From assembly GCA_014281115.1 (NCBI GenBank), contig JACONQ010000002.1, positions 3,906,001 through 3,970,000 of the forward strand: a stretch of DNA of 64,000 nt, read 5' to 3'. The stretch is from Laburnicola sp. R22_1. Lineage: Eukaryota; Ascomycota; Dothideomycetes; Pleosporales; Didymosphaeriaceae. Below the pieces are notes generated by a model, which was not told where the DNA came from, searched no databases, and saw only the letters and a list, made by a program, of their open reading frames with translations. A program made the translations under genes and the position numbers. How positions within the stretch are numbered: the stretch's first letter is position 1; each line of letters opens with the position of its first letter. Below are positions 56,653-64,000 of the stretch, one piece after another.

Positions 56653-58065
56653 TCAGTGCTCTACCTTCATATGTGGTGGGACGTGATACATCATCTGGCC
56701 CTGCTCGTTCATCATGTGAGGCTGAGGGTGCGGAGCCTGTGCCATCATATGCATATCCCCCGGGTGGCTGGCTTGAGGCACATACCCGTGGTGTCCAGAA
56801 CTGGAGTACGCATGTGGATGTGGAGGATGTCCTGCAGGCGGGCCTGCATTCATCGGCACGCTCATATGCCTATGGTATTCTGATGTGTGTGGCAATGGGT
56901 TTGAGGTTGGCGTGCTGTAACCTCCCAACTGCATGGACTGAGACGTGACGAGCGGCGTGCCTTCCAGAGGGTAAGACATGGCCCTGGCGTTGTTGTCCAA
57001 AGCGTACGAGTCGGGATATGACAAGTTCCCAGAGTTACCGGCGTGCAAGGAGGGATCCTGCACCGAGAGGGATACCGAGTGGTGTTGAGGATGCGCGGAT
57101 GGATGAGAGCTCCAATTTGTTGGCGAGTGCTCGATATGCGGTGAAGGTACATTGGGGGAATAGGCGTGCTGAGGGTGCTGTTGCTGCTGCGGCTGTGGTT
57201 GTTGCCAATGCGGGGGTTGAGAGACAGGGGTCGTTGTAATTTCTGGTACTGAATGAACGCTCCTCGCTGTGCTGGTCGAGGATCGACGTGGCTGGCTGAG
57301 GATTTGAATTCGGTCACTCGGCGAGGGAGCTCCGCCCGTGGCAGCAATCAAGCCAGTGGACTCTGGCCCGGGGATGGTGTGTGCTAATGAACGGGTCAGC
57401 TTTGTCCACGATGGCCAGGTTCAAGCGCAGGCTGAGAAGCCACGTGCCGCCTGAACAAACAAAGGAACCAAGGTAAACGAAGGGGCGGGACGGAAGAAGC
57501 AAATGCCCGGTTATCCTGACAGCTAACGGACAAACGACAAAAAGCAGAAATGATGCCACCACCCACAGAGCCGATGCTCTGTGCTGCAAAACAATAACGT
57601 GTCGGCTGACGTACCTGAGCCTTCCGGCATACCCAACGCTTGCACGGCATGCGACAGTCGGGCTCTGAGCACAGCATTTTCCTGCTCCAGCTCCTCATTC
57701 CGCCGCATTAGCTCCATCATCTTGGTCGAACTGTTGGTGCCACTTTGTGCCATCAGGTCGCGCACCTGGCGCTCAAGGCCTTCGATGTGATCCTTTGTTC
57801 TCTGGCGAATGGCCCGCTGGGCCTCTCGGTCGTTGGCCCTCTTACGCTCCAGCTGTGCGGCAGTCAGGGTGGTGACGCTGCGCGTGCCAGCTCTCGAGGG
57901 CCGTTTCTTGGCTCCGGGGGTAGAGGATTTCCTCTCGGAACCAGACGACTGGTCGTCATACGTGGGCGATCGGTTGAGGTTCGCCATGTGTGGTGGAACA
58001 TAGTTTGTGTTCATGAGGTCGCCACGGTATGCAATCGGGTCTCGATAGTGGATTACTGAAGTCAT
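56653..58065 (-). CDS. bZIP transcription factor with His/Gln/Pro-rich C-terminus (2 exons)
   Basis: Exons 58065-57615 and 57383-56653 join across a 231-nt intron (GTACGT donor, GCTGAC branch, CATTAG acceptor), giving 393 residues. The basic region and zipper cover about residues 71-142: LERKRANDREAQRAIRQRTK, then leucine/hydrophobic heptads (GLERQVRDL, ELMRRNEELEQEN, AVLRARL). The N-terminal part is short, with a Ser/Lys/Arg-rich linker that may serve in nuclear import. The C-terminal 240 residues are low-complexity, rich in His, Gln, Pro, Ser and Met, as in activation domains. A GTG-initiated extension upstream of 58065 is open but lacks an ATG. The downstream targets cannot be inferred. 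Confidence 0.88.
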
Positions 58066-61000
58066 GGGGATCCGCGGGGGCGGGCGAGGGTTAAAGGCAG
58101 TGTGCGGTTGTTGTGACGGCGGCTCGGGCAGCACAGGACCAAGCTTGCAGAAGCTCCCGTGCGTAAGATGAGGAGGGTTTCCTGAATGACACGGCGAACT
58201 GGCGGGTTTGGGGTGTGCCGCGTGCGGAGAGCACGGTTAAAGGGGTCTCGGATCAGTAGGTGGTAGGGTAGCAATGGCGATTTGGAGCAGAAATTACAAT
58301 GGGCACGTAAGCAAAGGGAACAGGTATAGGTAGGTGGGCGTGCAGAGATAACCAGAGCGCAGTGACCCGGCAGGGTCGAGGGCTATAACAGGATCTCTGT
58401 AAGGATAGGCCTCGCATGCGAAGGGACCCTGGCTGGTGGCTTTGCGCCGCTAGCTGCCAGCGACCCTAGACGGAGCCTGGGAAGAGACCCAGGCGGTCGG
58501 TGGTGAGCACACGTGCGGCTTGCGGGGAAAATGCAGGAGTGAAACCAGACAGAGTTTGGAGACGAGCGACGTGGCGCAAGCCTTCAAGGCATCAAGGCGC
58601 CGTTGACAAAGCCTTTTCAGAGCGGACCCCAGCGCCGTCCGATTCGGCTTCCGGCGATGCGTGCCGGCGGGCGTATCAGAAATGGACGGAGGCTCGCTGC
58701 GCAGCGAGGGCTTCGCGATGGTCACTAGAAGGCGGCGTTGCCATGTGGATGCGGGCGAGGGCAGGGCGCGATGCGGCGCGGCGTCTCTCTGCGCGCTATG
58801 CCGCTATGCCGCTATACCACGCCGGCGACGGCGGATCGCTCGGCCCACTTCCCCTTTGGCACAAGCAGAGAGAAGAGGAAGAGAGGAAGCCATGGCTGGC
58901 GGGCCAATGGCGGCGGCAAGGCGATTGACCGCTCCGCGCAGGGCCGCGATGACCAGACCTGGACGGCAGCGCGCGGGAGATGCGAGAGAGGGAGCAGCAG
59001 GACGGCCGCGTGGGCCGGCGGCGAAGCGAGCTCGCACAGGCAGTGAACGGCTGGCGAGGAGCTGTCGCGCTGTCGAGGCGGCGAGGCGGCGAGGCTGCCA
59101 GGACGAGCTGGCACGGCTTGTTGAACAGGAGAAGCACCGAGGGGAGAAGGGGCGGAGAGAATGGAATGGCTGCTACCGACCCGGGCACGGCCGCACGTGG
59201 CCGGCAGGGATCCATGGATCAGCGATGGTGCCTGCCGCTAAACGCCTTCGGGGCTGCGCGCCTTCCCAAGGTTCAGAATTCGAAATGCAAATGCTCGGCG
59301 GCCCCTCAGCTCAGCACCAACTCGCGCTCGTCTGCATCCGCCAGCGCTCGATGGCGGCCTGCTGCTCGTCTCGTCTGGCGTTGCGCGCTGCCGCCGGTGC
59401 CGGCCTTTGCCCTGGGTCAGGAACACGGCCATGGCCATGGCCATGCAGCGCGACGAAACGGGGCCGGGGCCCAAGCGCGCCTCCGCCTTGGCAGTCCTTC
59501 CGCCTGGAGCGGTTAGCGAGTGCCGCAATCGGCTGCGAGGGCGTCCGCCACCAGCCCATCATCATGCCATGCCATTGCTCGCGGCTTCCCCCTCCGACGA
59601 GCACTCTCGTCGCTCTCGGTATTGCGGATACTGGTCTCGTCGCCGAGCGCGCCGCCCGCCTTCTCCATGTACGCCGCCTGTACCCATCTCCGCCCAAAGC
59701 GCACTATGACATGTCTGATTTGCTCCGACCCCCACCACACTGCACGCACAGGCCAGCCACTCACCGCCCGCTGCCAGCGTCCCCAAAAGGAGACGAGGCG
59801 TTGATTTTTTCTCACACCCCCTGCCACCACAATCACGTCCTCTCGCCGTCCTCTGCGACTCTGAACGCCAAACGCGGTCGCGTAACCTGTCCTTTTGGTG
59901 TGCTGCTGTGCTAACACAGACCGCTTCGTGATGCGAGCTGGGCGCCCCGGCCAGAAAAGGGCCACTTTGGCGACTGCACACTTGCCCAGCGGCAATGAGG
60001 CTGCTGTCGGATCGTCCGACAATGCACTCACCGACTTCTTCATCTCGAGCGCTTCACAGATCAACACCATGACCCTCGGGCCTCCTGGCTTCGAAATCTC
60101 CTTGGCCGTCCGAAACAAGTGTCGCCATTTGCCGAGGCCGCACCCGGGTGCTCCTTCTGGCTCACATTTTGGCCTTCTTGAAACACGCTACCGTGCGACA
60201 TGCATCTTTCTCGTCCGCAAACGCGCCCTCGCACATGTCCATGGATGTGGGGCACGAGCAGGTAGGTAGCGTCACCGTAGGGAGACGGGCCATGATGGCA
60301 CTGCGACCCTGAGCATGCCTGGCTTTTCGACTTTGCACCATGGCGTCACACCCGCCGTTGCGCCTTCCTCCGCACACGCTGCCCTGACCTCAACAGTCTG
60401 CCCATGACACCACAAGTGACAACATCCCTCCCTTGGGACCGCCCCACATACACCACCAGTCCCCTACCGTTGGCCTCTCATGGCGCTTAGAGCGCGTACC
60501 TGCCCCGTCACTCCGACGCCAAACTCTCCCTCTAGCTTCGGAGCGAACGCCTTGTGAACTGTGTGTGGTTCTTCGCTCCTTCTAGTGGGAGGTACACCGC
60601 ACACTACCGTATCCGCGACTATTGTAGTACTCGCCGGTGGGGCCGGCCGTCGATTGCCAAGGTATTGGTGATGCTCGTCCTGTTTTGTCAGAAGCAGCCC
60701 GCAATACAACACCCAGCTGGGCAGCCATCCCAGCCATCCGACAATCTGGTCTGTATCATTATGCCATAATGGTCCAGGCTCGCAAGCATCCGTCGAGCCT
60801 TCTTTCTGTCTAGGTGTGAGGTTGTCCGAACGCAGCTCGCAGTACATCGACGGCTGAGCACCAGTACCTGGTTGCGCCGTCATCCAAACCACGAGGTCAG
60901 CTCTGAAACACATGGCTCGGCAGGGCTGCCATGCTGGCTTGCATTTAAGGTTTGACCTTGAGGTAACACGACAGCGGGTCAGGGCCTTGGTGGCGGCTAA

Positions 61001-61623
61001 CGAGTCATTAGTACCAGACATCAGCCGACGAATGGTGTGCCACAAGATCTACTATGAGCTTCTAGCTCGAGTCTAGAAGGTACTAAGCGATCATCTCTGG
61101 CGCCTGAGGTGGGTATTTGAAAGAAAAGGGGTTGATCACTCTTCATGCCATGAACCTTAAAAAGTCGAGTGAGGCAAACCTACCTACTCTGGTGGACCTC
61201 TCATCTCCGACACACTAGCAAGAAGAGGGGCAGTTGCGGGGGGATGCGGCATGGTCGTATGTCGTCACCCGCCCGCCATGAAATCGCAAGCCTCAAGGTG
61301 ACGTGACAAGGCAAGAGCAGGTGCGCGGAGTGGGTCGTGGCCGTTGTTGGTCTATCAGTCTATTGAATTACTGCAATTCCTCTCTAGTCCTCTCTTCTCG
61401 AAGCAAGCACGATCGAGGGAGAACGATGCTGGCGCCATTTCCCCAGTGAAGGCCGATCCTGCGCCATGTCTCGCGTCATGCCCACTGCCGCAGGTACATT
61501 CAAGGCACTCCACGGAGCGTGCCAAGATGATCATACGCCAAAGCCTTCTGGAAATGCCATGGAACCTTCTTTTGCAATCTTATCCCTGGGTCCATTCGCT
61601 CGACGCGTCCAACAGTGCAAGAA
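58066..61623. other. 3.5-kb gene-poor interval upstream of the bZIP gene
   Basis: GC-rich, with many overlapping frames on both strands (58661-59914 plus and 59513-60118 minus are the longest) but no recognisable protein family and no convincing start context. Contains GGCCATGGCCATGGCCATG near 59.43 kb and a stretch of short CT-rich tracts. It may hold the long bZIP leader and promoter; an unannotated non-coding transcript cannot be excluded. Confidence 0.45.

Positions 61624-64000
<2,377 letters not shown>

Noticed and set aside
57523..58134. 203-residue form of the bZIP protein starting at 58134
   Set aside because: It begins at a GTG codon and runs into the intron; the first ATG is at 58065 and the splice sites join to the second exon.
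58661..59914. 417-residue open frame on the plus strand
   Set aside because: Arg/Ala-rich composition of a GC-rich shadow frame, overlapping equally long frames on the other strand; no motif.

Overview
The window looks like nuclear DNA of a filamentous ascomycete, most likely a pleosporalean Dothideomycete. The genes are fungal families with short introns of about 46-230 nt (a 562-nt intron in one gene is the exception). The sequence is sharply bipartite: GC-balanced gene DNA at about 1-3.85 kb and 37.2-64 kb flanks a roughly 33-kb block of extremely AT-rich DNA with almost no CA or TG dinucleotides, the signature of repeat-induced point mutation (RIP).

Left gene edge (1-3.85 kb): one large-subunit catalase gene on the minus strand, with a C-terminal DJ-1/PfpI-like domain.

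AT-rich block (3.85-37.2 kb): no intact host gene. It can be read as transposons inserted into transposons, because most insertions leave matching terminal repeats and target-site duplications. The outermost identified element is a Ty3/gypsy chromovirus-like retrotransposon ('G3', 5536-35948, 224-bp LTRs). Into it went a short non-autonomous LTR element (6136-8259, two 163-bp LTRs), a 1.17-kb and a 122-bp copy of an unclassified element I call 'X', a minus-strand gypsy element ('G1', 14622-22963, CTTAG duplication) and another gypsy element ('G2', 23051-33720). G1 has a 1.27-kb X copy inside its right LTR. G2 has a pogo/Fot-type DNA transposon (28014-30195) inside its reverse transcriptase. 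A fourth X copy (89 bp) and a 0.4-kb foldback element lie outside G3.

Right gene-rich part (37.2-64 kb): after about 3.5 kb without recognisable genes come a 48-residue Cys/His-rich protein gene behind a strong TATA box, mdm12 (ERMES tether), a Het-C family gene, a senescence/spartin-domain gene containing a stopless 48-nt intron, a possible 34-residue membrane peptide gene, an isopenicillin-N-synthase-like 2-oxoglutarate/Fe(II) oxygenase, a bZIP transcription factor with an unusual basic region, and a GH1 beta-glucosidase. These are ordinary unlinked housekeeping or accessory genes rather than an obvious cluster; nothing suggests a joint pathway.

The most unusual content is the datable nest of elements and the X family: four copies share one terminus, differ in length (89, 122, 1169, 1268 bp) and each has its own 11-16 bp target duplication. 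Exon boundaries were set by eye from splice motifs and reading-frame continuity; no database search was possible.
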